Made by a program: the position numbers and the translations under genes
Assembly (NCBI GenBank): GCA_945905745.1
Contig: CAMDQF010000009.1
Location: 1-45,142, forward strand
Direction: 5' to 3'
Length of the DNA: 45,142 bases
From: Litorilinea aerophila
GTDB taxonomy: Bacteria; Chloroflexota; Anaerolineae; Caldilineales; Caldilineaceae
Notes under the pieces: model-generated
Seen by the model: only the letters and a program-made list of their open reading frames with translations
Database searches by the model: none
What the model was told of the DNA's origin: nothing
Shown here: piece by piece, positions 32,710 to 41,157 of the stretch
Position numbering within the stretch: the first letter of the stretch is position 1
How the letters are laid out: each line of letters starts with the position of its first letter

Positions 32710-32917
32710 CCTCTTTACTTTCATTCTGACCAATAATTGAACACTCTTTGGCCTGGAATCTGAACAGTCGCCCACGCGAGACTGTATTCATTCCAGGCCA
32801 TTTTGGATTTCTCTCAAATTCGATAGATCCAAAGCAATACGGCCTGCGTCAGAACGAATAGCAGTACGCAACATACACAGACACTTCTCCCGACAAGCGT
32901 GCGAAAGTGAGCAGTTA
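32598..32917. other. 320-bp spacer before the NicO gene
   Basis: It contains the MITE (32594-32709) and a hairpin (32749-32800); the remaining about 115 bases up to the NicO start hold nothing I recognise. The NicO promoter should be in the last 200 bases. No riboswitch consensus is visible to me. Confidence 0.6.
32749..32800. promoter_or_regulatory. Dyad upstream of the NicO exporter gene
   Basis: TGGCCTGGAAT (32749-32759) pairs with ATTCCAGGCCA (32790-32800), and CAGTC (32765-32769) with GACTG (32780-32784), with CGCCCACGCG at the tip. It could be a metal-regulator operator, a leader structure or another mobile palindrome. Confidence 0.45.
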
Positions 32918-34480
32918 ATGGCCACCATGCGAAGCAGACCCGTCCAGCGCATCAGTCGTGCAGTCACACTAGCCCTGCTGCTGGTGGTGATCGGAACGGC
33001 CAGTACACTGGCCAGTACACTGACCAGTACACTGGCCCACCCCCTGGGCAATTTCACTGTCAACCGCTACAGCAAAGTGACAGTCGGCCAGGATACAGTG
33101 CGTCTGCTCTACATTTTGGATATGGCCGAGATCCCCACCTATCAGGAGATGAGCGCCATCGACCGCAACGGCGATGGCGAGGCCGACGAGACGGAACAGG
33201 CAGACTATCTGGCCACGGCAGGCGAACGGTTGGCCGGGAACCTGGCCTTGACGTTGAACGGCGAGAGAATTTTATGGCAGGTGAACGACAGCCACTTTGC
33301 CTTTACGCCAGGCCAGGGCGGTCTGAATACATTGCGTCTGGAGTTCCGCTATGCGGCTCTCTTGCCAGCGGCTACAGTCTGGGACGCTGCCTTTGCCGAC
33401 GGCAACTTTCCCGGCAAAGTGGGCTGGCAGGAGGTGGTTGTGGTGGCCGAGGAAGGCAGGAATCTGCTTTCTTCCACTGCGCCCAGCCAAGAGATCAGCC
33501 AAGAGCTGCGCGCCTATCCCCAGGAGCTACTCCAATCGCCGCCGCGGGTCAATAGCGCCACCTTTCAGATTGATGGCGTAGCGCCTTCCAGCGGCGCAGC
33601 CAGCGATGTCGCCCAGGCCGGAATGCTGGTGACAGCCCCATCCACCTCGGCTGCGGACCCCTTCGCGGAACTGATCAATCTGCCCATCAGCGGGCCAGTC
33701 AGCCTGCTGCTGGCGTTGTTGGCTGCCTTTGTCTGGGGTGGCGCGCACGCACTCTCTCCCGGCCACGGCAAAACGATTGTGGCGGCCTATCTGGTTGGCT
33801 CCCGGGGCTCGGCCCGCCATGCCCTCTTTTTGGGGCTGACGACGACGCTAACCCACACCGCAGGTGTCTTCATTCTGGGGCTGATCACCCTCTTTGCCTC
33901 CCGCTATATTCTGCCCGAAGAGCTTTATCCGTGGCTGGGCGTGCTCTCTGGCCTGCTGGTGGTGGGTATCGGCGTGTCGATGATCTGGCAGCGTCTGCGC
34001 CCAGCCAGGACAACAGCCCACGTACATCACGACCAAGCCCACGATCATTCGCACGATCACCCACACACCCACAGCGATCACCCACACAGTCACGAGGTTC
34101 ATAGCCACGGCGATCACAGCCACAGCCATCTGCCGCCAGGGAGCGACGGCGCACCCATCACCTGGCGCAGTCTGCTGGCGTTGGGTGTGTCGGGCGGGCT
34201 GCTGCCCTGTCCTTCGGCGCTGGTGGTGATGTTGGGCGCAATCGCCCTGCAACGGGTGGCCTTTGGCTTGCTGCTGATCGTCGTTTTCAGTTTCGGTTTG
34301 GCAAGCGTTCTCACTCTCATCGGCATTCTGATGGTCCACGCCGGCAAGCTCGTCCGATATGTCCCTGAGAGTGGGCGCTTTCTTCGCCTGGCCCCGGTTG
34401 CCAGCAGCCTCTTCATCACCCTGGCGGGTGGGGGCATCACTGCCCAGGCGCTGCTGCAAACCGGTCTGCTGGGCATCTAA
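32918..34480 (+). CDS. NicO/RcnA-type nickel-cobalt exporter with periplasmic domain
   Basis: 520 aa. A signal peptide ends near residue 40 and includes three 12-bp tandem repeats. Residues 41-240 form an exported domain (HPLGNFTVNRYSKVTV at its start; DRNGDGEADETEQ resembles an EF-hand loop). From about 250 come six or more membrane helices with the family motif GGAHALSPGHGKT and the second block GGLLPCPSALVVML. A cytoplasmic or outer loop at 367-405 has about 20 His with Asp, a metal-binding arm. The family exports Ni(II) or Co(II), sometimes used for homeostasis next to metalloproteins. It is followed by DUF4331 and a TPR protein, probably in one operon. Confidence 0.9.
   Translation: MATMRSRPVQRISRAVTLALLLVVIGTASTLASTLTSTLAHPLGNFTVNRYSKVTVGQDTVRLLYILDMAEIPTYQEMSAIDRNGDGEADETEQADYLATAGERLAGNLALTLNGERILWQVNDSHFAFTPGQGGLNTLRLEFRYAALLPAATVWDAAFADGNFPGKVGWQEVVVVAEEGRNLLSSTAPSQEISQELRAYPQELLQSPPRVNSATFQIDGVAPSSGAASDVAQAGMLVTAPSTSAADPFAELINLPISGPVSLLLALLAAFVWGGAHALSPGHGKTIVAAYLVGSRGSARHALFLGLTTTLTHTAGVFILGLITLFASRYILPEELYPWLGVLSGLLVVGIGVSMIWQRLRPARTTAHVHHDQAHDHSHDHPHTHSDHPHSHEVHSHGDHSHSHLPPGSDGAPITWRSLLALGVSGGLLPCPSALVVMLGAIALQRVAFGLLLIVVFSFGLASVLTLIGILMVHAGKLVRYVPESGRFLRLAPVASSLFITLAGGGITAQALLQTGLLGI
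32999..33034 (+). repeat. Three 12-bp tandem repeats in a signal peptide
   Basis: GCCAGTACACTG occurs twice, then ACCAGTACACTG. In frame they encode ASTL-ASTL-TSTL, just before the likely cleavage site and the HPLGNF start of the mature protein. The repeat number can change by slippage without breaking the frame. Confidence 0.85.
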
Positions 34481-34548
34481 TTTTCGTCGGGAAGCCGTTC
34501 ACTATCGACGGCTCTCCCTCCATCCGTTCCACAAAGGAGAAAAATCGT

Positions 34549-36288
34549 ATGCAATCCAAATCTTCCTTGCTGCGTCGCCTGGGCACGTTCACCGGCCTGT
34601 TGCTCGTCCCGGTTGTGCTGCTGGCCGCTGTGTTGCTCGCCGTGGGCCAGAATGCGAAAGCATCCAGCCACCGGGAAGCACCGCTGATTTCCAAAGACCC
34701 CTTCGCCGACAATACAGACACCTACGCCTTTGTTTCGCCCAACGACCCCACCCGGCTAGTGCTGGTCGCCAGTTGGATTCCCTTTGAAGGCCCCGAAGGC
34801 GGCCCCAATTACTACGAGTGGGACGACAAAGTCTACTATGACATCTATCTGGACATGGACGGCAACGCCACCGCGGATGTGACCTATACGTTGTACAGCC
34901 AAGTGATGCAGAAGAACCCCGACACATTCCTGTACAACACCGGCCCCATCGACTCGCTGAGCAGTGTGAATTGGAATCGGACGCAGATCTATTCGGTGAC
35001 GGAATACTTCACCCCTGGTATGCAACCCGCTGACACGGCGCGCCAGACAGACAACCACATCAGCACACTGATCGACAACAAACCGGTGGCACCCGCCCAC
35101 ATCGGCACAAAATCCACGCCGGACTACAACGCGCTGGAACAGGCCGCCATCTACAGCTATACAGACTCGGGCAACGGCCACAAAATTGACATCTTCGCCG
35201 GGCAGACTGACGATCCCTTCTTCGTGGATTTGCAGGTCTTCGATCTGCTCACGCTGCGCGGCCAGGGTTCGCCCATCGGCTACAGCAAAGAGAACAACAT
35301 TCCGGTTGACTCGCTCTCCGGCTTCAATGTCCATTCTCTGGTCATCGAAGTGCCGATCAGCCGCGTCACCCGCAACGCCGACCCGGTGGTGGGTGTCTGG
35401 GCCGGCTCCCGCCGCCAGGGGATGAACATCGCCAGGGCCGAAGATGCGGCCACGTGGACGCAGGTTTCCCGGCTGGGAATGCCCCTGACCAACGAAGTGG
35501 TGCTACCCGTCGGTCTGAAAGACACCTTCAACGCGATTGCGCCCTCGGTCGATCTGACTGTCTACGGTCTGCTGCAAGAGAGTGTGGAAGACCCGGAAAT
35601 CGGCAACCTGCTCTGTGGCCTCTACGGGGTGCCGCTGCCGGGTGACACGGGCAACGACTGTGATACCGACTATACAGCCGGTTCACCCCGCACAGGCCGC
35701 GGTGACATTTTTGACATCTTCCTGACCGGTATGGTGCTGGAGAATCCCTTTACCATCCAAACCAAAAATGGTGCGGCGACCCTGCCCAAAGGTTTCAATG
35801 TGAATCGGCCCAAAACCGTGACCCCTGCCGAGATGCTGCGCATCAATACCGCCATCAGCGGGGATACGTGCAGCCCCACACCCAGCCGTTTGGGTGTCTT
35901 GGGCGGCGACGCCTGTGGCTTCCCCAATGGCCGCCGTCTGGCGGATGATGTGGTGGAGATCGAACTGCTGGCCGTGGCTGGGGCTGCCTATGGGGTGTTG
36001 GATGCGCGTACCCCCTTCACTTTCACCCCAGGGCTGATCGGCGTGCTGACCGATGGCATTGACGCCAACGACAAGCCCTTCCGCTCTGTCTTCCCCTACG
36101 TGGCCCAGGCCCATTCCGGCCAAAGCCACCTGCACACCAACCCGGTGTTGGGCGTCTTTATCCCGCTGATTCAGAAAGCGATGAACAGCATTCAGGGCGC
36201 AGGTGTGGCCGCCACGGCAGGCGTGCCTGTGGCGCTGCTGTTGGTGACAGTCCCGGCCCTCTGGTGGGCACGACGACGAGAGAAGTAG
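34549..36288 (+). CDS. DUF4331 exported protein with C-terminal membrane anchor
   Basis: 579 aa, AAAGGAG eight bases before the ATG. Signal peptide about 1-39 (LLLVPVVLLAAVLLAV core; ends AKASSHREAPLI). SSHREAPLISKDP and DNTDTYAFVSP are hallmarks of DUF4331. Four Cys in the centre (LCGLYG, NDCDTD, DTCSP, DACGF) could form disulfides. A C-terminal helix plus WARRREK resembles a membrane anchor or a sorting signal. The family's role is unknown. The gene sits between a NicO metal exporter and a TPR protein; the trio seems to be an operon, which hints at metal handling. Confidence 0.88.
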   Translation: MQSKSSLLRRLGTFTGLLLVPVVLLAAVLLAVGQNAKASSHREAPLISKDPFADNTDTYAFVSPNDPTRLVLVASWIPFEGPEGGPNYYEWDDKVYYDIYLDMDGNATADVTYTLYSQVMQKNPDTFLYNTGPIDSLSSVNWNRTQIYSVTEYFTPGMQPADTARQTDNHISTLIDNKPVAPAHIGTKSTPDYNALEQAAIYSYTDSGNGHKIDIFAGQTDDPFFVDLQVFDLLTLRGQGSPIGYSKENNIPVDSLSGFNVHSLVIEVPISRVTRNADPVVGVWAGSRRQGMNIARAEDAATWTQVSRLGMPLTNEVVLPVGLKDTFNAIAPSVDLTVYGLLQESVEDPEIGNLLCGLYGVPLPGDTGNDCDTDYTAGSPRTGRGDIFDIFLTGMVLENPFTIQTKNGAATLPKGFNVNRPKTVTPAEMLRINTAISGDTCSPTPSRLGVLGGDACGFPNGRRLADDVVEIELLAVAGAAYGVLDARTPFTFTPGLIGVLTDGIDANDKPFRSVFPYVAQAHSGQSHLHTNPVLGVFIPLIQKAMNSIQGAGVAATAGVPVALLLVTVPALWWARRREK

Positions 36289-36301
36289 AGTTCTGAATGA
36301 G

Positions 36302-36369
36302 GAATGGAGAGTGCGGAATGGGAGAGGCGTCAGTATGCTCGACGAAACCCCGTTCCGCACTCCCCATTC
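36302..36369. repeat. 20-bp imperfect hairpin between DUF4331 and TPR genes
   Basis: Arms 36302-36321 and 36350-36369 match at 18 of 20 positions (word GAGTGCGGAATGG). Related words occur at 18178-18195 and 9201-9216. It lies in the gap inside the presumed operon. Confidence 0.65.
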
Positions 36370-36397
36370 ACCCTTCTGTATTGATAAGGGGCAGGAA

Positions 36398-37717
36398 ATG
36401 ACCGGTTTGTGGACAGATAGCAGTGGCTTTTTGGGAAACCCGGGTGTGCGTCGCCTGCTCTGGGCGCTGGCTGTGTTGGTAATCATCCTGTTGGTACGCA
36501 CCCTCGCCCAGGGCGCCGCGCCGCTCCAATCATCCGCCGCGCCTGCCCCGGTGGACTACAACCCCTACGCCGAAATCGTCCGTTTGCAGAAGCGGCTGGA
36601 ACTCTTCCCGGAAGACGCCGCAGCCTACGCCGGGCTGGGTCTGGCCCACCTGCAACAGGTGCGGGAAGACGGCGACGCATCCCACTATCAGCAGGCCGAG
36701 GCAGCCTTTCAAGCCAGCCTGAGCCGGGATGAAAAGCAGGCGGACGCGTTGGTGGGAATGGGAATGCTGGCCCTGGCCCGTCACGACTTTGTCGCCGCCA
36801 TCCCCTGGGCCGAGGCCGTCCTGGCTGTGGCCCCCCACAGCGTCGAAGCCATCGGCCTGCTGGTGGATGCGAATGTGGAGTTGGGGCGGTATGACGAGGC
36901 CCTGGCAAAGGGGCAGGCGATGGTCGATCTGCGGCCTGGGGTGGCTTCTTTCAGCCGGGCATCCTATCTGCGCGAGCTGAACGGCGACAGCGCAGGGGCT
37001 ATCCAGGCCATGCAGAGGGCGCTGGAGGTGGCCGTGCCTGGCACGGAAAGTTGGCGCTGGACGGCTGTACAGGTGGGACATCTTCACTTCAGCTTGGGCG
37101 AGTGGCAGGAGGCCGAGGAGTACTACCAGGCAGCGCTGCAAAGCCACGCCGCCTACCCCTTTGCGTTGGCCGGGCGAGCGCGGGTATCTGCCGCCCAGGG
37201 CGATACGACTGCCGCGATTCGCCTCTACAGCCAGGCTCTCGACAGGCTTCCTCTGCCCGAATTTGCCATTCCCCTGGGCGATCTTTACACGCTGACCGGA
37301 CAGCCAGAGAAGGCAGCCGAGCAGTATGGGCTGGTGGGTGTCATACAACAGTTGAATCAGGCCGGGGGGATGTCGGTCGATTTGGAGTTGGCCCTCTTCG
37401 AGGCGGATTACGGCGATCCGGCCACAGCCCTGGCCCTGGCCCGGCAAGCCTACGCTGCCCGGCCCAGTATCTATGCCGCCGACGCCCTGGCCTGGGCACT
37501 ACACCGCAACGGGCTGGACGCCGAAGCCCAGCCCTACAGCGCCGAGAGTCTGCGTCTGGGCACACGGGATGCCCTGCTCCACTACCACGCAGGTGTCATC
37601 GCCCAGGCATTGGGTGACAACGAAATGGCTAGTCAGCACCTGCAAACTGCCCTGGAGATCAACCCGGCCTTTTCGCTGCTCTATGCCAGCGACGCACGGG
37701 AGAGGATGGGCAGGTAG
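36398..37717 (+). CDS. Membrane-anchored TPR protein
   Basis: 439 aa, ATG at 36398 behind GGGGCAGGAA. One N-terminal membrane helix (LLWALAVLVIILLVRTL, about 20-36) anchors it. From about residue 55 to the end are TPR repeats (YAGLGLAHLQQV, ALVGMGMLALARHDF, YYQAALQSHAAYPFALAGRARV, LLHYHAGVIAQALGDNEMA). It should act as an extracytoplasmic scaffold. It belongs with the NicO and DUF4331 genes upstream by strand and spacing. No enzymatic domain is seen. Confidence 0.85.
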   Translation: MTGLWTDSSGFLGNPGVRRLLWALAVLVIILLVRTLAQGAAPLQSSAAPAPVDYNPYAEIVRLQKRLELFPEDAAAYAGLGLAHLQQVREDGDASHYQQAEAAFQASLSRDEKQADALVGMGMLALARHDFVAAIPWAEAVLAVAPHSVEAIGLLVDANVELGRYDEALAKGQAMVDLRPGVASFSRASYLRELNGDSAGAIQAMQRALEVAVPGTESWRWTAVQVGHLHFSLGEWQEAEEYYQAALQSHAAYPFALAGRARVSAAQGDTTAAIRLYSQALDRLPLPEFAIPLGDLYTLTGQPEKAAEQYGLVGVIQQLNQAGGMSVDLELALFEADYGDPATALALARQAYAARPSIYAADALAWALHRNGLDAEAQPYSAESLRLGTRDALLHYHAGVIAQALGDNEMASQHLQTALEINPAFSLLYASDARERMGR

Positions 37718-37877
37718 CGGATTGCGTATTGAGTATTGCGTAGGGTAGCGAAGCCAGAAGGTGCGGTCCGAAACCTGAGCCGTGAGAGTACTCGACCTGA
37801 ATTCACGTCTCATGGGCAGGACGAACAGATAACGCTTATCCGTTAGACCTTGCGCTGGTACGTAGTATTGCGTTCGT

Positions 37878-38357
37878 CATCGACCCGGCCTCGCCGTAAT
37901 CCGCCGGATCCCTATCACCGACACCCCTCTCCCAGCCCGACCCGCACACCCTGCCACTAACACCGGGGCTGGGGCCGGGGCCGGGGGTGAGGGCAACATC
38001 GACCCGGCCTCGCTGCAATCCGCCGAATCCCCATCAACGACATCCCTCTCCCAGCCCGACCCGCACACCCTGCCACCGACACCGGGGCTGGGGCCGGGGC
38101 CGGGGGTGAGGGCAACATCGACCTGGCCTCGCTGCAATCCGCCGAATCCCCATCAACGACACCCCTCTCCCAGCCCGACCCGCACACCCTGCCACCAACA
38201 CCGCGGCTGGGAGAGGGGCCGGGGCCGGGGGTGAGGGCAACATCGACCCGGCCTCGCCGCAATCCGCCGGATCCCCATCAACGACACCCCTCTCCCAGCC
38301 CGACCCGCACACCCACGCAAAAACGCACTGGCAGGTAGAGGGGCCGGGGGTGAGGGC
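37878..38357. repeat. Four-unit tandem array, period 119-125 bp, with G-quadruplex motifs
   Basis: Units begin at 37878, 37997, 38116 and 38241 with CATCGACC(C/T)GGCCTCGC. Each unit contains ACCCCTCTCCCAGCCCGACC-type sequence and ends with a G-run block. In units 1 and 2 this block is G4-N2-G4-N2-G4-N2-G5 on the plus strand (37965-37987 and 38084-38106), an ideal quadruplex pattern; units 3 and 4 carry variants. The repeats are too long and have no spacers, so this is not a CRISPR. Confidence 0.88.
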
Positions 38358-38430
38358 GCCCCGCTGCAGTTCCCACGCTCTCGCTTGGGTGCGTAGAGGA
38401 GAAAGTATAGCGGGAAGATAGGGGAATGGC

Positions 38431-38488
38431 AGGCAAGGAAACAGACCTGCCAGGTTTAGTACAACCTGGCAGGTCTGTTTCCTTGCCT
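38431..38488. repeat. Perfect 26-bp hairpin, ACCTGCCAGGT core
   Basis: Arms 38431-38456 and 38463-38488 match exactly, loop TAGTAC. Each arm contains ACCTGCCAGGT-like symmetry of its own. It lies 155 bases before the halogenase-like gene. Confidence 0.85.
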
Positions 38489-38643
38489 GTCTGTGCCGGG
38501 AGGTGATGGATTCCTCCTCACACCCTGGCGCGCCACTTTCCGCTATACTCAACCCCAAATCCTCCGTGCAGATTTGCGGTCAGGCAGCATTGTGTTGAAA
38601 ATAGAGCTGCGCACCCATTCCACCGTTCCGAAAGAAGCCGCCC

Positions 38644-40335
38644 ATGCTGACAGAAGAAAAGACCCCCTACGACGTAGCGATTATCGGCTCCGGCTTTTCC
38701 GGCTCTTCCCTGGCCGCCATCCTGGCCCGCCACGGCCAGCGGGTGGTGGTCTTTGAGGCCAAAAGCCACCCTAAATTTGCCATCGGCGAGTCGATGATTT
38801 TGGAAACATCCGAAGTGCTGCGGGCCACCGCGTCGCTTTTCGACGTGCCAGAGCTGGCCTATTTCAGCTCGGAAAACTACTTTAAGCTGGCTGGAACATC
38901 CCACGGGGTGAAACGCCACTTCAGCTATCTGCACCACAGCCCAGGCCAGCCCCAGGACAAGCGCCACAGCCTGCAAGCGGTCATCCCCCGCCAACCCCAC
39001 GGCCACGAAATGCACCTCTTCCGTCAGGACACGGATGCCTTTCTCACGGCGACCGCAGTGGCCTACGGTGCGGAAGTCTTGCAAGAGACGCCGGTAAAGG
39101 AGATAGAACTGGACGCTGCGGGCGCGACGGTCATCACAGCCGCAGGAGAGCGCTATCGGGCGGCCTATGTGGTGGACGCGGGCGGCTTCCGCTCCATTCT
39201 GGCCGAGCGCTTTGGCCTGCGGGATATGGAGATGCGTACCCATTCCCGCACGATCTTTACCCATATGGTCAATGTACCCTGCTACAACGATGTGGGCGAG
39301 TCGGTGCAGGAGTACGGTATCCCCTACCGACTGAGCGAAGGGACACTGCATCACATCTTCCGGGGGGGCTGGCTCTGGGTCATCCCCTTCAACAATCACC
39401 CCCAGTCCACCAATCCCCTGTGCAGCGTCGGCCTTCTGCTGGACCCCCGCATCCACCCGGAGCGGCCTGATCTCAGCCCGGAGGAGGAGTTCAACGCCTT
39501 TATCGGCCAGTTCCCCAGCATCGCTGCCCAATTTGCCAACGCCCGTTCCGTGCGGGCCTGGACCCGTACACCCCGCATCCAATACTCGTCCAAACGGGTG
39601 GTGGGCGATCGCTTCTGTCTGCTGGGCCACGCCGCGGGCTTCATCGACCCCCTCTTTTCCAAAGGGCTCTACGTGACTTCCATGAGTACGGCCCTCTGCG
39701 CCCATCTGCTGCTGAAGGCAAAGGAGACGGGGGACTATTCCGCTTCCGCTTTCGGTCGACTGGAAGAGCAGACACTGGCCTACGTACGTACGAATGATCG
39801 GCTGGTCGCCAACTCTTTCCGCTCCTTCGCCCACCCAAAGCTGTGGGAGGTCTACAGCATTGTCTGGCTGCTGGGAGCCTACACGGAGTATGTGAAACTC
39901 AACAGCATCCGGGCCCAGGCCCAGAGCCGGGACGACTATTTCCGTCTGAGCGCGCCCCTGAAGCTGGCTGGGGGAGGCTTCTCGGAATTTGCCCCCATCG
40001 CCGACCAGATCGACAGCCTCATCGAGGGCTGCGATTCCCAGGACGAGGCGGCGGTGGAGCGCACCGCCGCCGCCATTCGGGCCATCTTTGCCGAAATTAG
40101 CTGGCTGCCCCTGGCCTTCCGCCGCCTGCTGGAGGGCAAGAATCATCTGCCCGCCAACAAACTGCGTCTCAGTCTGCTGGCCGGGGAGGAGAGCTTTCTG
40201 AAAACAGGGGAATACCGGAAGCACTTCTTTGGCGAGAGCACAATGTGGGATGTGACCCGAATTTTTGTGCAGGAGAAGGTGAAATACGCTGCACCGGTGC
40301 TGGAATGGCAGAAACGAAAAAAAAGCGGACGCTGA
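38644..40335 (+). CDS. Flavin-dependent halogenase-like protein
   Basis: 563 aa. The FAD-binding Rossmann motif GSGFSG is at 15-20 ([18 protein letters not shown]), followed by IGESM. The halogenase signature W-x-W-x-I-P is intact at 243-248 (WLWVIP). A Lys (Lys90, GVKRHFSY) sits near where phenol/pyrrole-type halogenases have their catalytic lysine. [17 protein letters not shown] matches the late FAD-contact block. It should use FADH2 from a separate reductase to halogenate an aromatic or enol substrate. No biosynthetic gene cluster is around it, so the substrate is open; a halogenase-like monooxygenase without halide use is an alternative. Soluble, cytoplasmic. Confidence 0.82.
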   Translation: MLTEEKTPYDVAIIGSGFSGSSLAAILARHGQRVVVFEAKSHPKFAIGESMILETSEVLRATASLFDVPELAYFSSENYFKLAGTSHGVKRHFSYLHHSPGQPQDKRHSLQAVIPRQPHGHEMHLFRQDTDAFLTATAVAYGAEVLQETPVKEIELDAAGATVITAAGERYRAAYVVDAGGFRSILAERFGLRDMEMRTHSRTIFTHMVNVPCYNDVGESVQEYGIPYRLSEGTLHHIFRGGWLWVIPFNNHPQSTNPLCSVGLLLDPRIHPERPDLSPEEEFNAFIGQFPSIAAQFANARSVRAWTRTPRIQYSSKRVVGDRFCLLGHAAGFIDPLFSKGLYVTSMSTALCAHLLLKAKETGDYSASAFGRLEEQTLAYVRTNDRLVANSFRSFAHPKLWEVYSIVWLLGAYTEYVKLNSIRAQAQSRDDYFRLSAPLKLAGGGFSEFAPIADQIDSLIEGCDSQDEAAVERTAAAIRAIFAEISWLPLAFRRLLEGKNHLPANKLRLSLLAGEESFLKTGEYRKHFFGESTMWDVTRIFVQEKVKYAAPVLEWQKRKKSGR

Positions 40336-40446
40336 TTTTAAGGGTTTGAATGGATTCCGCTGATTCTGGACAGGTGGAGCATTCCAGATTTTCTGCTATA
40401 CTATCTTTAAGAATGCGGATGAAGCTGCGAAAGTTGAGTTAAGGGA

Positions 40447-40776
40447 ATGACAACCTTCGAGCGGGTGAAGAAATTGATTCCAGCCATGACCGGTCAGGAG
40501 AAGTTACGACTGATTGGTCTGCTTGCCCAGGATTTGGAGGAACCGATGCCCGGTATCGAGCGCACACCGGGCATCTGTGGCGGTTCAGCGCGTATTGCGG
40601 ACACACGCATTCCAGTTTGGGCAATTGTCCAATACACACAGTTGGGCGTCAATCAGGCCGAGCTGTTAGAGGCATATCCAACTATCAGCACGGATGACCT
40701 CGCCAATGCGCTGGCCTATTACCGCACCCATCCTGACGAAATTGCCAGGGAAATAGTCGAAAATGAGGCTGCATAA
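40447..40776 (+). CDS. DUF433 antitoxin, second copy
   Basis: 109 aa. An N-terminal helix-rich part (TFERVKKLIPAMTGQEKLRL) precedes the DUF433 core GICGGSARIADTRIPVWAIVQY. The core is diverged from the one at 27070, and the extra N-terminal 40 residues may mediate dimer formation or target choice. The toxin gene follows after three bases. Confidence 0.87.
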   Translation: MTTFERVKKLIPAMTGQEKLRLIGLLAQDLEEPMPGIERTPGICGGSARIADTRIPVWAIVQYTQLGVNQAELLEAYPTISTDDLANALAYYRTHPDEIAREIVENEAA

Positions 40777-40779
40777 GCG

Positions 40780-41118
40780 GTGGTGCTTCTCTACTCCAAC
40801 GAAAACTTTCCGTTTCCTGTAGTGCGAGAATTGCGACGGCTTGGGCACGACGTTTTGACTGTGCAGGAGGCGGCGCAGGATAATCAGGCGATTCCAGACG
40901 AAGAAGTGCTGGCATTCGCTCACGCACAGGGGCGGGCCGTTTTGACGATCAATCGCAAGGATTTTCTCCGCTTGCATCTCCAATCCAGCCAACATAGCGG
41001 CATCATTCTCTGTACCACTGACCGCGACTTTACCGGTCAAGCCAGGCGCATCCACTACGCAATCGACTCACAGAAAACATTGACCGGCCAGCTTCTTCGG
41101 GTAAACCGAAGCGGTTGA
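40780..41118 (+). CDS. DUF5615 PIN-like toxin, second copy
   Basis: 112 aa from a GTG at 40780 (a second GTG at 40783 is as likely; family members usually begin LLYSNENFP-like). Acidic residues in YSNENFP and INRKDFLRLH match the PIN-like active site. Predicted RNase neutralised by the DUF433 protein. It shows little close identity with the toxin at 27297, so the two pairs were probably acquired separately. Confidence 0.85.
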   Translation: MVLLYSNENFPFPVVRELRRLGHDVLTVQEAAQDNQAIPDEEVLAFAHAQGRAVLTINRKDFLRLHLQSSQHSGIILCTTDRDFTGQARRIHYAIDSQKTLTGQLLRVNRSG

Positions 41119-41157
41119 ATTGACACTATTTATCCCATCAGTAAGGAGCCACCCCCA

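Larger units (their letters stand above)
37718..38643. other. 925-bp spacer dominated by repeats
   Basis: No gene of normal composition. From 37718 there is a GCGTATTGAGTATTGCGTAG-type repeat, then unremarkable DNA to 37877, a four-unit tandem array (37878-38357), and a 26-bp hairpin (38431-38488). The last 150 bases lead to the halogenase-like gene. Open frames on the minus strand inside the array are repeats read as protein. Confidence 0.75.

Noticed and set aside
32598-32917. Cobalt or nickel riboswitch (NiCo or cobalamin) in front of the NicO gene
   Set aside because: The dyad at 32749-32800 lacks the conserved junction bases that I would expect for either class.
37878-38357. CRISPR array
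   Set aside because: The units are about 119 bp and alike throughout; there are no short repeats with unique spacers and no cas genes.
37836-38558. Four overlapping minus-strand frames with the repeated text LTPGPGPSPG...GRVCGSGWERG
   Set aside because: They are the tandem array read as protein; no Shine-Dalgarno, no start conservation, and the composition follows the G-rich repeat.
38518-40224. 568-codon minus-strand frame opposite the halogenase-like gene
   Set aside because: Shadow frame; the plus strand has FAD and W-x-W-x-I-P motifs in the right order.
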